Positions 23,392 to 31,084 of a stretch of DNA of 31,265 bases are shown piece after piece. Source of the stretch: JBFXDW01 sp050180745 (GTDB taxonomy: Bacteria; Pseudomonadota; Alphaproteobacteria; UBA9219); assembly GCA_050180745.1 (NCBI GenBank), contig JBFXDW010000006.1, positions 1 through 31,265 on the forward strand, written 5' to 3'. Both the position numbers and the translations under genes were made by a program. The notes under the pieces are model-generated. The model had not been told where the DNA came from, made no database searches, and saw only the letters and a list, made by a program, of their open reading frames with translations. Numbering within the stretch: the stretch's first letter is position 1; each line of letters opens with the position of its first letter.

Positions 23392-24906
23392 TTAAGCAAC
23401 CTTATATTCAGCTGTGATAACAACCTTCCGAATATGCCCGCTCTTATCCATGCTAATTTTAGCCACAGGACGAACCGGCCGAGGAGTTACCTTTGCCAAC
23501 ATATCACTGTCCAACTGCTCCCGAGGGTCCTTTGCCTTAAAGGTAGAGGAGCCACCATTAATAATAGTCGATTCATCACAGTCATTAACAGTCCCACCCG
23601 GAGCCGCAAAGTTTACCCCATCATCTTGAATAGATGTCGTGTTATTAACATTAGACGTATCACCTTCAACGNNNNNNNNNNNNNNNNNNNNNNNNNNNNN
23701 NNNNNNNNNNNNNNNNNNNNNNNNNNNNNNNNNNNNNNNNNNNNNNNNNNNNNNNNNNNNNNNNNNNNNNNNNNNNNNNNNNNNNNNNNNNNNNNNNNNN
23801 NNNNNNNNNNNNNNNNNNNNNNNNNNNNNNNNNNNNNNNNNNNNNNNNNNNNNNNNNNNNNNNNNNNNNNNNNNNNNNNNNNNNNNNNNNNNNNNNNNNN
23901 NNNNNNNNNNNNNNNNNNNNNNNNNNNNNNNNNNNNNNNNNNNNNNNNNNNNNNNNNNNNNNNNNNNNNNNNNNNNNNNNNNNNNNNNNNNNNNNNNNNN
24001 NNNNNNNNNNNNNNNNNNNNNNNNNNNNNNNNNNNNNNNNNNNNNNNNNNNNNNNNNNNNNNNNNNNNNNNNNNNNNNNNNNNNNNNNNNNNNNNNNNNN
24101 NNNNNNNNNNNNNNNNNNNNNNNNNNNNNNNNNNNNNNNNNNNNNNNNNNNNNNNNNNNNNNNNNNNNNNNNNNNNNNNNNNNNNNNNNNNNNNNNNNNN
24201 NNNNNNNNNNNNNNNNNNNNNNNNNNNNNNNNNNNNNNNNNNNNNNNNNNNNNNNNNNNNNNNNNNNNNNNNNNNNNNNNNNNNNNNNNNNNNNNNNNNN
24301 NNNNNNNNNNNNNNNNNNNNNNNNNNNNNNNNNNNNNNNNNNNNNNNNNNNCCACCCCACGACAGCATCCCCACCTAATGATGCTGGGGTATCAGTATAT
24401 CTCGTTTCAACTACTGTTTGCTTATCATTAGAGATAACACTGGCAGTCATATTCACATCATTACCAACTTTTACGTTCTTACCTCTTGTCGTCTTAGGAG
24501 GCTCTTTTTTAGCAACGCATCCTGGACCACAGTCTGCTACCGCTGCAGCAGCACCAGGAAGAGTTCTGATATACGAAGGAACCTCATAACCTTCTGTTCC
24601 CTCAACAGTGAAAGTGGTGCCGCCTGTCTCTGTCGTCGTTACCGTCTTGTTCTTAGGATTCGTCTTTGGATCCTTCGCGTACAGCCTCATACGTGGGCCA
24701 TATTTTTGCCCCGCACCTGTCTCAGAATCAACAGTATCGGGATTGATCTGCCCTACACGAGGATCATTCAAGAACAAAGCCGTTGGCTGCACTACCTCAG
24801 GTCCCTTTTTGCTCGAAGACGCACACCCAAATCCGGTACCAGCCAATATTAATGTCGTCGTTACCCACGCAGCTGCACGAAGCCAAGAAGCACGAATCTT
24901 TCTCAT
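23392..24906 (-). CDS. putative lipoprotein interrupted by an assembly gap
   Basis: The visible parts are 185 N-terminal and 93 C-terminal codons, with 680 undetermined bases between. The start has a good ribosome site (AAGGAAGAG). The signal peptide has a basic start, a hydrophobic stretch and a lipobox ending GTGFGC (C28), so it is probably lipidated. The mature N-terminal part is Thr/Pro/Lys-rich with several cysteines (DCGPGCV). The C-terminal part is Asn/Asp/Thr-rich and ends KVVITAEYKVA. Both sides lie in one frame if the gap length is right, which supports a single gene of about 504 residues, though two genes cannot be excluded. I recognise no family. Confidence 0.65.
   Translation of the reverse strand: MRKIRASWLRAAAWVTTTLILAGTGFGCASSSKKGPEVVQPTALFLNDPRVGQINPDTVDSETGAGQKYGPRMRLYAKDPKTNPKNKTVTTTETGGTTFTVEGTEGYEVPSYIRTLPGAAAAVADCGPGCVAKKEPPKTTRGKNVKVGNDVNMTASVISNDKQTVVETRYTDTPASLGGDAVVGWXXXXXXXXXXXXXXXXXXXXXXXXXXXXXXXXXXXXXXXXXXXXXXXXXXXXXXXXXXXXXXXXXXXXXXXXXXXXXXXXXXXXXXXXXXXXXXXXXXXXXXXXXXXXXXXXXXXXXXXXXXXXXXXXXXXXXXXXXXXXXXXXXXXXXXXXXXXXXXXXXXXXXXXXXXXXXXXXXXXXXXXXXXXXXXXXXXXXXXXXXXXXXXXXXXXXXXXXXXXXXXXXXXXVEGDTSNVNNTTSIQDDGVNFAAPGGTVNDCDESTIINGGSSTFKAKDPREQLDSDMLAKVTPRPVRPVAKISMDKSGHIRKVVITAEYKVA
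23672..24351. other. 680 undetermined bases (assembly gap)
   Basis: All positions are N. The gap lies inside a lipoprotein gene. Internal tandem repeats in that gene are one possible reason the assembly broke here, but nothing visible proves it. Confidence 0.99.
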
Positions 24907-25081
24907 AATCTCTTCCTTTCCAAAATTGTTAAAAGAGTGGTGAAGATGAATTTCGTCTTAACTCTATGCGAAAAATTTAGGGATTTTTCAAGAATTATTT
25001 TACTTTCGCAACAAAACAACCTGTTGATATTAACCATAAATGCACACAAAGTGGTGCTCAAACCACCGATGAGGCAACAAA

Positions 25082-25112
25082 AAGCACCCTCCTTTCATTA
25101 AGGAGGGTGCTT
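25082..25112 (-). terminator. rho-independent terminator of the MarR-type gene
   Basis: A 13-bp perfect stem, 25082-25094 with 25100-25112, has a five-base loop and is followed on the minus strand by TTTTTGTTG. It starts about 30 bases after the stop of the regulator gene. The remaining intergenic sequence up to 24907 shows no gene. Confidence 0.9.
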
Positions 25113-25142
25113 CAAAACAGCATCTTCGGTTATCTCAAAAGC

Positions 25143-25610
25143 TTAGGCTACAGCGTCCACCCAGTTTGATGATATATCTTCCGAGCTGTCCATATCCTCA
25201 CCCGCAACGACATCCGCCATAGCCGCTTGTGCGGCCTCCACAACATAGTCGGGAACTTTATCTGCAGGAATAGCCACAACTTCAGTCTCAGCCTTCGCAA
25301 AAAGCCCTGCAAACTCATTCAAGAACGCAGCTCCCTTAGGCATACGACGGACCAGCACGTTGCGACGATCCAACTCATCACGTTCACGCCGAATATAGCC
25401 AAGTTCGCCCAAACGATCCAAAGCGCGCGAGATAGCGGGCTTCGAAATGTTCAGAGTCTCCGCCAACCCCCGCACCGTATGAGGCCCTTCAGTCAGAAAA
25501 ACGCAAAACAGCAAAGCCATTTGGCGCGCAGACAGATCAGGAGCCGCACCCCTTACGCTTGCCAAGAGAGTTCTGCGCCATAATTCAAGAGCTTGGAGTT
25601 GTGTATTCAC
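25143..25610 (-). CDS. MarR-family transcriptional regulator
   Basis: The 155-residue protein has a MarR-type winged helix-turn-helix at about 38-90. The pattern is LSARQMALL, HTVRGLAETLNISKPAISRALDRLGELGYIRR, then the wing RDELDRRNVLV. The recognition helix is ISKPAISRALDRL. MarR proteins bind as dimers to palindromic operators near their own or adjacent genes and release on ligand binding. The ligand here is unknown. The C-terminus is an acidic tail (GEDMDSSEDISS) not usual for the family. The start is GTG with AAGAAGG about 10 bases before it. It lies alone between the lipoprotein gene and the Mur ligase gene, so its targets are not evident. Confidence 0.88.
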   Translation of the reverse strand: MNTQLQALELWRRTLLASVRGAAPDLSARQMALLFCVFLTEGPHTVRGLAETLNISKPAISRALDRLGELGYIRRERDELDRRNVLVRRMPKGAAFLNEFAGLFAKAETEVVAIPADKVPDYVVEAAQAAMADVVAGEDMDSSEDISSNWVDAVA

Positions 25611-25745
25611 GAGATATCAACCTTCTTTTATAAGAGATTCAACAAACAGGTAAGAGGTAAAAAGGAAGGGCGGAGTTTGTTCTAGAAACTCACGATTCGC
25701 AAGGCAGAGAATTTTTTTTATTTTTCCCTCGGCCTCTTGCAATTC

Positions 25746-27146
25746 CTAAAGAATGGTCTTAGCCGCACTTTCTTTCAGAGACGTTAAAATACTTCGCGCA
25801 AATGCAGATAAACTATCATCACGCGCGCCCATCACAATCACACGATCTCCTTCAGTTGCCTGAGATATAATATCTTTTGCTGCATCATCCCGTGTCAAGA
25901 CATAATGTGCACGAACACCTCGCCCGCAAAGAGCCTTGGTTAGAGTTTCAGACCCGACGCTACGATCCACTGTGCCACCAAAATAAACAGGATCAGTTAC
26001 ATAAAGATGATCTTCTGGCTGAAGATACGCCGCAAAGCTTGCCACCAGCCCCTCATGCATCTGACGCAGAGGCCCATAGCCATGCGGCTGAAACAGAATC
26101 AATAAACGCCCTGAAAACTGGCGTAAATGCTGTAATAACGCACCTATCTTATCAGGATTATGCGCAAAATCATCAATAATTTCAATTCCCCTCACCTGCC
26201 CCAGCACATCAAAACGTCGTGCAATGCCTTGGAACGAGCAAAGCGCCTTCACAGCCTTACGAAACGGTATCTTCATAGCAACAGCCGCAGCCACCGCCGC
26301 CAGCGCATTGGCTATATTGTGCTTTCCTGGACAGGCTAGATTTACTTCCGCAACGCGCGCCCCGTAATGAACTGTAAAACGGACCCGCGCTGGAAAAAGC
26401 TCTATATCCGAGGCAAAAAAATCAGCCGCCCCATTATTCAAACTATATGTCAGACGATGAGGATGCGAAAAAGAGGCCACCTTTTCATCATCAAGATTGA
26501 CGACAGCTTGCTCTGCACGCGTAAGAAACGCACTGAACAACGAATCCAATTCGGCTAGAGTTTTATGATCCTCACCTATGTTATTCAGCACCGCAATGTG
26601 TGGTCGATAAAGCTCGATAGACCCATCGCTCTCATCCGCTTCCGCCACCACATAACGATCGCTGCCCACACGGACGCTGGCAAATGGCTGAGACGCAGAA
26701 ACAAAATTCTTCATCACCGCCCCATTGACAACAGAAGGATCATATCCCGCAGCCGCCAAAATCCACCCTATCATTGCTGTCGTCGTCGATTTGCCGCTTG
26801 TGCCTGCTATAGCAACGCCTGTTCCAGCCTCATTCACCAGAGAGGCTAAGAGCGCCGCACGGGGCCTCACCTCAATCCCCTGCTCCACCGCAGCTTTGTA
26901 ATCGGGGACGGTACTTTCAACGGCACTCGAAACAATAACGGCATCGACATCATCTGTGATGCCGCTCCCATCCTGCGGAAACAAACGAATCCCCTGCTCT
27001 TTCAGGAACTCAAAGCGCTCCGTTGACTGCCTCTGATCATAGGCGCGATCCGAGCCGCTCACATCATAACCGCGCGCCTTCATCATGAGCGCCAGCGGCA
27101 TCATACCACTGCCGCCTATAGCGCAGAAAAAGAGACTTTTTGACAC
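25746..27146 (-). CDS. Mur ligase family protein (MurC/Mpl-like)
   Basis: Mur ligases use ATP to join an amino acid or peptide to UDP-MurNAc precursors. From the GTG at 27146 the protein has 466 residues with the three-domain Mur layout. It has an N-terminal UDP-binding Rossmann segment (CAIGGSGMMPLA, then GYDVSGSD), a central ATPase (P-loop GTSGKSTTT at about 115-123, then EADESDGS and NNIGEDH) and a C-terminal ligase domain (DDFAHNPDKI). The P-loop has Ser where MurC and Mpl have His (GTHGKTTT), so it may belong to a separate MurC/Mpl-like branch with an unproven substrate. I chose GTG because it follows the upstream stop by one base with AGAGG before it. An ATG at 27194 would overlap the neighbour. 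Confidence 0.88.
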   Translation of the reverse strand: MSKSLFFCAIGGSGMMPLALMMKARGYDVSGSDRAYDQRQSTERFEFLKEQGIRLFPQDGSGITDDVDAVIVSSAVESTVPDYKAAVEQGIEVRPRAALLASLVNEAGTGVAIAGTSGKSTTTAMIGWILAAAGYDPSVVNGAVMKNFVSASQPFASVRVGSDRYVVAEADESDGSIELYRPHIAVLNNIGEDHKTLAELDSLFSAFLTRAEQAVVNLDDEKVASFSHPHRLTYSLNNGAADFFASDIELFPARVRFTVHYGARVAEVNLACPGKHNIANALAAVAAAVAMKIPFRKAVKALCSFQGIARRFDVLGQVRGIEIIDDFAHNPDKIGALLQHLRQFSGRLLILFQPHGYGPLRQMHEGLVASFAAYLQPEDHLYVTDPVYFGGTVDRSVGSETLTKALCGRGVRAHYVLTRDDAAKDIISQATEGDRVIVMGARDDSLSAFARSILTSLKESAAKTIL

Positions 27147-27147
27147 G

Positions 27148-27390
27148 TTAGTGGGCCTCTTGCGTGCAGGTAATTTGAATGTTCGGCGTGACATAGCAAT
27201 AGCTCACCCCGCCTGAACGCGTATCAAGCCGAAACACTCCCGCATTCGCCGTCACATTGCTGTGCTGCATCAGGGCATAGGGCCCATTTCCTAGCGCCTG
27301 CGCGGACCCTATAAACTGGCCCAAAACAACGCCTAAAAGCACCAACAGTACCACAAACAGAGAAATCTGGGGAATTCTAGGTTGCTTCAT
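27148..27390 (-). CDS. small membrane-anchored or exported protein
   Basis: The 80-residue protein has a basic start, one strongly hydrophobic segment (about 10-32) that is either a signal anchor or an uncleaved/cleaved signal peptide (possible cut after SAQA), and a short outer domain. That domain contains ANAGVFRLDTRSGGVSYCYV and ends with a second cysteine, so one disulfide is possible. Similar FRLDTRSG-type ends occur in small alphaproteobacterial proteins of unknown function. AAGGAGA sits 7 bases before the ATG. The stop is one base before the Mur ligase GTG, so the pair is translationally coupled. A role in guiding or monitoring envelope synthesis is only inferred from this. Confidence 0.75.
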   Translation of the reverse strand: MKQPRIPQISLFVVLLVLLGVVLGQFIGSAQALGNGPYALMQHSNVTANAGVFRLDTRSGGVSYCYVTPNIQITCTQEAH

Positions 27391-27500
27391 GGGAGAATCT
27401 CCTTATCTCACGGAACAGAATCATTCTTTTTAGTATGCGCCTGATAAAAGATGAAAAAAAGGCTGGCGTGAAACGAAAAGGTTTACTAAGAAGAAATTAG

Positions 27501-27674
27501 ATATACCTCTTCCCTTTCAAGAGTTGGAAAAAAATAAATGGGATGCCAGCCTTCGCTGGCATGACGGAATTGTTAGCAGGCCTGCCCTCATAACCCCAAC
27601 CGTCACCCCAGCGAAAGCTGGAGTTCCATTTTAAAAGTCACGGCCTTCCAACTCTTCATTTGTGATAGGTATAT
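27501..27674. repeat. MITE-like inverted repeat upstream of fdxA
   Basis: The ends are inverted copies: ATATACCT at the left matches AGGTATAT at the right, and AAGAGTTGG matches CCAACTCTT further in. Inside are AAATGGGATGCCAGC and GCTGGAGTTCCATTT as a second inverted pair, each arm with a small hairpin (TGCCAGC/GCTGGCA on the left, CAGC/GCTG on the right), and an unpaired centre of about 30 bases. The design is like that of the elements at 3905-4077 and 23131-23270. The rest of 27391-27704 has no gene and must contain the promoter of the 27148-27390 gene. Confidence 0.75.
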
Positions 27675-27704
27675 AGATTCTTGTGATTTATTGGAGAGAT
27701 ACCT

Positions 27705-28037
27705 ATGCCCTATGTCGTAACCGATGCCTGCATTCGTTGTAAATATATGGATTGCGTTGAGGTCTGCCCTGTTGACTGTTTTTATGAAGGCGAAAATATG
27801 CTTGTCATCAATCCGGACGAGTGTATTGACTGCGGTGTTTGCGAACCGGAATGCCCCGCTGAAGCCATTGTCTCTGACGCTGACAGCAGCGCCGAAAAGT
27901 GGGGCGAGATCAACCGCAAATATGCCGGTAAATGGCCTAACGTCACACAAAAGAAAGAGCCGCCAGAAGACGCGGATGAGTGGAAAGAGCGCGACGATAA
28001 AGAACAATTCTTCAGCGATGAAGCTGGACAAGGATGA
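27705..28037 (+). CDS. fdxA: seven-iron ferredoxin (3Fe-4S/4Fe-4S)
   Basis: This 110-residue electron carrier is of the Azotobacter ferredoxin I type. C9, C17 and C50 should hold the 3Fe-4S cluster, and C21, C40, C43 and C46 the 4Fe-4S cluster. This is the same set as in Azotobacter FdI shifted by one for the initiator Met. Extra cysteines C12 and C25 also match family positions. The C-terminal half (about 60-110) is charged, as is common in alphaproteobacterial FdxA. GGAGAG precedes the ATG by 8 bases. The gene stands alone and ends in a terminator. The PorB/GltD-like operon 1.4 kb away is a possible redox partner, by inference only. Confidence 0.95.
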   Translation: MPYVVTDACIRCKYMDCVEVCPVDCFYEGENMLVINPDECIDCGVCEPECPAEAIVSDADSSAEKWGEINRKYAGKWPNVTQKKEPPEDADEWKERDDKEQFFSDEAGQG

Positions 28038-28054
28038 TCTTTCGATAGACCAAG

Positions 28055-28082
28055 AAAAACGGGCCTTACGGCCCGTTTTTTA
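28055..28082 (+). terminator. rho-independent terminator of fdxA
   Basis: An 11-bp stem, AAAAACGGGCC (28055-28065) with 28070-28080, has a TTAC loop and ends in a run of six T residues. It starts 18 bases after the fdxA stop. Confidence 0.92.
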
Positions 28083-28095
28083 TCAATTCACCCTA

Positions 28096-28443
28096 TCAAT
28101 TTGGCCCCCTTGGCCCCGCAAGCCGAAGACAGCCTACTGCCAAACGAAGAATGTTATCGGTAGGGGTTCCCACCTCTGATGGCATTAATTGCGGATTCTT
28201 CTGAAACTCCACAGGCTCATAACCATAATGCTTCAAAATAACTTCTGCATCAGATCGTAGCGACAACACTTCCTTAGCTAACCCACTAAAAGCAGAAAAG
28301 GCAGGCCCCACAACAGGAGAAGAAGGCCGCTCTTATGGTCCAGTCCCTCCCGTTAGACCGCCCTCCAAATTGATATCATCAAGCAGATCACTCAATATTT
28401 GCTGAGTAGCCTTATCATCTCCGCCGCCTATTCCATCACTCAT
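28096..28443 (-). pseudogene. small ORF with an in-frame stop codon, unknown function
   Basis: From an ATG at 28443 with a good AAGGA site the frame encodes 36 residues (MSDGIGGGDDKATQQ through GGTGP) and meets TAA at 28333-28335. The same frame then stays open for about 78 more codons (ERPSSPVVGPAFSAF onward) to a stop at 28096. The second part has a GTG at 28311 but no ribosome site. The simplest reading is a gene of about 115 residues broken by a nonsense mutation. A real 36-residue protein or a sequence error are the alternatives. Thirty-six acidic/Gly-rich residues, then a Pro/Ser linker and a helical region, give no family match. The gene lies 14 bases after the 28458-28979 gene. Confidence 0.55.
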
Positions 28444-28457
28444 AAGTTTTTTCCTTT

Positions 28458-28979
28458 CTATGATCCAAAATTTAAAGTGTATAAAGCCAGTTTTGTCGCT
28501 GCTGGTGTATCTGGAGACACAATAGCTTTAGCTATCTCCAGCTTCTCTGAGCGGCCACTACCATTCAATATTTCCTTGGCCGCAGCACGTACATTGCCTG
28601 ACAGCTGCGCATATAAAGATCGCTCTTCTCTTACCTCTTGACAAGCCTGATCAAAATCACGAAGGAGCTTTTTGCAAAGAGGCTGAACCGCCTTATCCTC
28701 AACCTTCTGTTTAACCTGCCAAACGATGGCCTTCTTGATTTTCGCTAAAACATCATCTGGAATAAATGAAAATCCCTTCTGATCAGGAGTCATAATATAA
28801 GCGGAAATATGAGCATCTGGAATGCTCGCCCCATTATTTGCACGTGAATAAGCCGCTTTAAAAGAACTTCGCTTAAAAAGATGACCTTGCAATTCCTCAT
28901 ATTTTTTATAAATCAGAAAGTTGCCTATCGCGTTACGTTTCTGAGAAGCCTTCTCTGCTCGCTCTCCAGCATATGCCAC
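28458..28979 (-). CDS. hypothetical protein, probably helical and soluble
   Basis: This 173-residue protein starts at GTG with AGGAG seven bases before it. It has no signal peptide or membrane segment and is rich in Lys, Ala, Glu and Gln, so mostly alpha-helical and cytoplasmic. There is a lone polar stretch with YIMTPDQKGFSFIPDD near the middle (about 61-77) and two cysteines near 103 and 113. I recognise no family. It is followed 14 bases later by the interrupted small ORF at 28096-28443, with which it is probably co-transcribed. The sequence gives no sign of toxin, nuclease or transposase motifs. Confidence 0.62.
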   Translation of the reverse strand: MAYAGERAEKASQKRNAIGNFLIYKKYEELQGHLFKRSSFKAAYSRANNGASIPDAHISAYIMTPDQKGFSFIPDDVLAKIKKAIVWQVKQKVEDKAVQPLCKKLLRDFDQACQEVREERSLYAQLSGNVRAAAKEILNGSGRSEKLEIAKAIVSPDTPAATKLALYTLNFGS

Positions 28980-29071
28980 AATACATCTCCTAGTATATTT
29001 TAAGTAGAGATGAGGTCATACAAAGAAAGTTTCTATTTTTCAAGAAATACTGAAAGTTTTGACAATTATGG

Positions 29072-29338
29072 TTAAGAAAAGAGCGGCTGTCTCAAAAAAA
29101 CGCCGCTCTTCGCTATTATCGCTAGTTTCTTAAATCTTGGACGATGACAGGTATTGTCAGGCGTTTTTTCATCATCTAATGATTGAAAGAAGGCTTCGAT
29201 TTGTTCAGCCTCTGGCGCTGAAAGTTTCAATATCTGATCATGAATACCAGACAACCTGTCCCTGTCCTTTTGTGATCGTGGTGATCCCCCATTAACTTGA
29301 AAATATGTGCCCTCTATAAAATCAGTCGCATCGCTCAT
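29072..29338 (-). CDS. small hypothetical protein, possibly frameshifted at its 3' end
   Basis: The 88-residue frame starts at an ATG with GCGGAG six bases upstream. The first 55 residues look like a soluble helical protein (MSDATDFIEG, then RDRLSGIHDQILKLSAPEAEQ). The last 24 residues are read through a terminator-type hairpin, and the stop is in its T-tract, which is odd. Just upstream is a run of six A residues (29164-29169 as T on the plus strand). A one-base shift there would read RLTIPVIVQDLRN and stop at 29122, just before the hairpin. A small indel or a sequence error is therefore likely. No family recognised. Confidence 0.5.
   Translation of the reverse strand: MSDATDFIEGTYFQVNGGSPRSQKDRDRLSGIHDQILKLSAPEAEQIEAFFQSLDDEKTPDNTCHRPRFKKLAIIAKSGVFLRQPLFS
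29075..29110 (-). terminator. terminator-like hairpin overlapping the 29072-29338 ORF end
   Basis: AAGAGCGGC (29079-29087) pairs perfectly with GCCGCTCTT (29102-29110) around a 14-base loop. On the minus strand it is followed by TTCTT. The T-tract is short, so the call is moderate. Confidence 0.55.
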
Positions 29339-29464
29339 AGAAAACTCCGCTCGCTGTCGTTAGAAAGGCCTCAGCGAGTCGCAGTATGAAAGAACGCCTC
29401 ATGCCTTGCAAGAAGATGTTGCGTTTTTACATAAAAACAAAGCGTTAATCTGTTGAACGGATCG

Positions 29465-31084
29465 CTAAATCTCTTCGGGCTTCATTTCCAGCGCACCACA
29501 AGGGCACTCATTCACGCACAAGCCGCAACCCTTGCAGTAGTCATAATCGATCTCAAAGCCTTTGCCTTTACCGAGCTTCTTAATCGCATTATCAGGACAA
29601 ACCCCATAGCAATTATCGCACTCAAAGCAATTCCCACATGATAAGCAACGACGCGCCTCATTCAAAACCTCATCCTGCTTAAGCCCCTTACGAACCGCAT
29701 TAAAGTCTTTCACACGATCTTTAGCATCTACAACAGACCGCTCATTACGAGCTGCCTTTTCATAGTACCATGTATTCAGCTTATCACTTGAGGCCACATC
29801 ATTCTTCAACGTGGCATAGGTCCCGTTACGCAACCATGCATCAATGTTGCGTGCCGCTTTTTTGCCATGCCCGATGCTCGTTGTAACTGTACGAGGTGAA
29901 GGCACCATGTCTCCGCCCGCAAACAACCCCAAACGCGCCGTCATCATTTTATCATCAACATGCACAACGCCATTTTCAATCACAACATCCGGCACCTTGG
30001 CAAGCAAGGACAAATCTGCATCCTGCCCCAGCGCCATAACAACGCTATCGGCTTCCATACGCTCCGTCTTGCCTGTGCTCACAGCTTTATTATTCTTATC
30101 GAGCTTCATCTTTTCAAGAGTCAGCTTTTTATCCGCAAACTTCTTGATCGTTGAAAGAAACTTGATTTCGATCTTTTCTTCCAAAGCCTCTTCAACTTCA
30201 AAATCATGCGCAGGCATATTCTCGCGATCGCGGCGATACACGATGGTCACTTGTTTAGCCCCAAGCCGCTTGGCCGTCCGCGCTACATCCATGGCCGTAT
30301 TGCCGCCGCCATAGACCACAACGCGCCGCCCTAGTTTAGGCGCTTCTTTGCCTTCCATGTCACGCAACACAGCTGCCGCATCGAAAACTTTGGCCTTTTT
30401 ATCCGCCCCAATATCAGCCGTTTTACCGACATGTGCACCCACAGAGACAAAAACAGCGTCATATTTTTTGGAATTCAAAACCTCTTCCAAGTCTTCAACT
30501 TTGCAGTTCGTTTGAAGATCGACACCAAGATCAATAATGCGCTTAATTTCCGCATCCAGTGTCTTTCGCGCCAAGCGGTATTTAGGAATCCCATAGCGCA
30601 TCATGCCGCCCGCTTTTTTCATGGATTCCATGATGGTAACTTTGTGCCCCAGCATCCGCAAATGATATGCTGCTGCCAACCCCGCAGGTCCTGCCCCGAT
30701 CACAAGAACGCTCTTTCCCGTTGCCTTGGCTTTTTTGCCGAATGACCAGCCCTCTTTCAGAGCCATATCACCCAAGAATTGCTCAACCGAGTTAATCCCA
30801 ACCGGATTATCAACGATCACGCGGTTACACGCCCCCTCGCAAGGATGATAGCAAACCCGCCCCATTGTCGCAGGCATAGGATTATTCTTCACAATCTCAC
30901 GCCATGCGTCCTCATAACGTTCTTGCTCGACTAAAGACAGCCACTCTTGGATATTCTCGCCAGCCGGACAAGCCTTGTTACAAGGTGGCAAGCGATGGAC
31001 ATAGGAAGGGCGTTCAATCCGCCATGAACCGGTTTTGTTGGTATAGGATGTTCCAGGATCTACAACAGAAGCAAAGGGTTTCAT
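29465..31084 (-). CDS. GltD-like NAD(P)/FAD oxidoreductase with C-terminal 2x[4Fe-4S] domain
   Basis: This is a 539-residue iron-sulfur flavoprotein. The N-terminal GltD-type cluster domain has C35, C39, C78, C82 and C86. Then come an FAD-binding GAGPAG (130-135), an NAD(P)-binding GGGNTAMD (259-266) and a second FAD motif ending GLFAGGD (386-392). A C-terminal ferredoxin-like domain (C480, C483, C486, C489, C492, C496, then C517, C520, C523, C527) can hold two 4Fe-4S clusters. Glutamate synthase small subunits lack this last domain. With a PorB-like gene directly upstream (its TAA abuts this ATG) the likely role is moving electrons between ferredoxin or the 2-oxoacid oxidoreductase and NAD(P)H, rather than glutamate synthesis. 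That role is inference. Confidence 0.88.
   Translation of the reverse strand: MKPFASVVDPGTSYTNKTGSWRIERPSYVHRLPPCNKACPAGENIQEWLSLVEQERYEDAWREIVKNNPMPATMGRVCYHPCEGACNRVIVDNPVGINSVEQFLGDMALKEGWSFGKKAKATGKSVLVIGAGPAGLAAAYHLRMLGHKVTIMESMKKAGGMMRYGIPKYRLARKTLDAEIKRIIDLGVDLQTNCKVEDLEEVLNSKKYDAVFVSVGAHVGKTADIGADKKAKVFDAAAVLRDMEGKEAPKLGRRVVVYGGGNTAMDVARTAKRLGAKQVTIVYRRDRENMPAHDFEVEEALEEKIEIKFLSTIKKFADKKLTLEKMKLDKNNKAVSTGKTERMEADSVVMALGQDADLSLLAKVPDVVIENGVVHVDDKMMTARLGLFAGGDMVPSPRTVTTSIGHGKKAARNIDAWLRNGTYATLKNDVASSDKLNTWYYEKAARNERSVVDAKDRVKDFNAVRKGLKQDEVLNEARRCLSCGNCFECDNCYGVCPDNAIKKLGKGKGFEIDYDYCKGCGLCVNECPCGALEMKPEEI

Noticed and set aside
23434..24589. Several ORFs crossing the N block on both strands
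   Set aside because: They are open only because undetermined bases contain no stops; only the minus-strand lipoprotein frame has protein-like sequence on both sides.
27147..27194. Longer Mur ligase start at 27194
   Set aside because: It overlaps the coding end of the upstream small gene and adds basic residues before the Rossmann motif; the GTG at 27146 fits the operon spacing.
27603..28031. Minus-strand ORF of 142 codons opposite fdxA
   Set aside because: It is a shadow of fdxA, whose cluster cysteines and ribosome site are clear.
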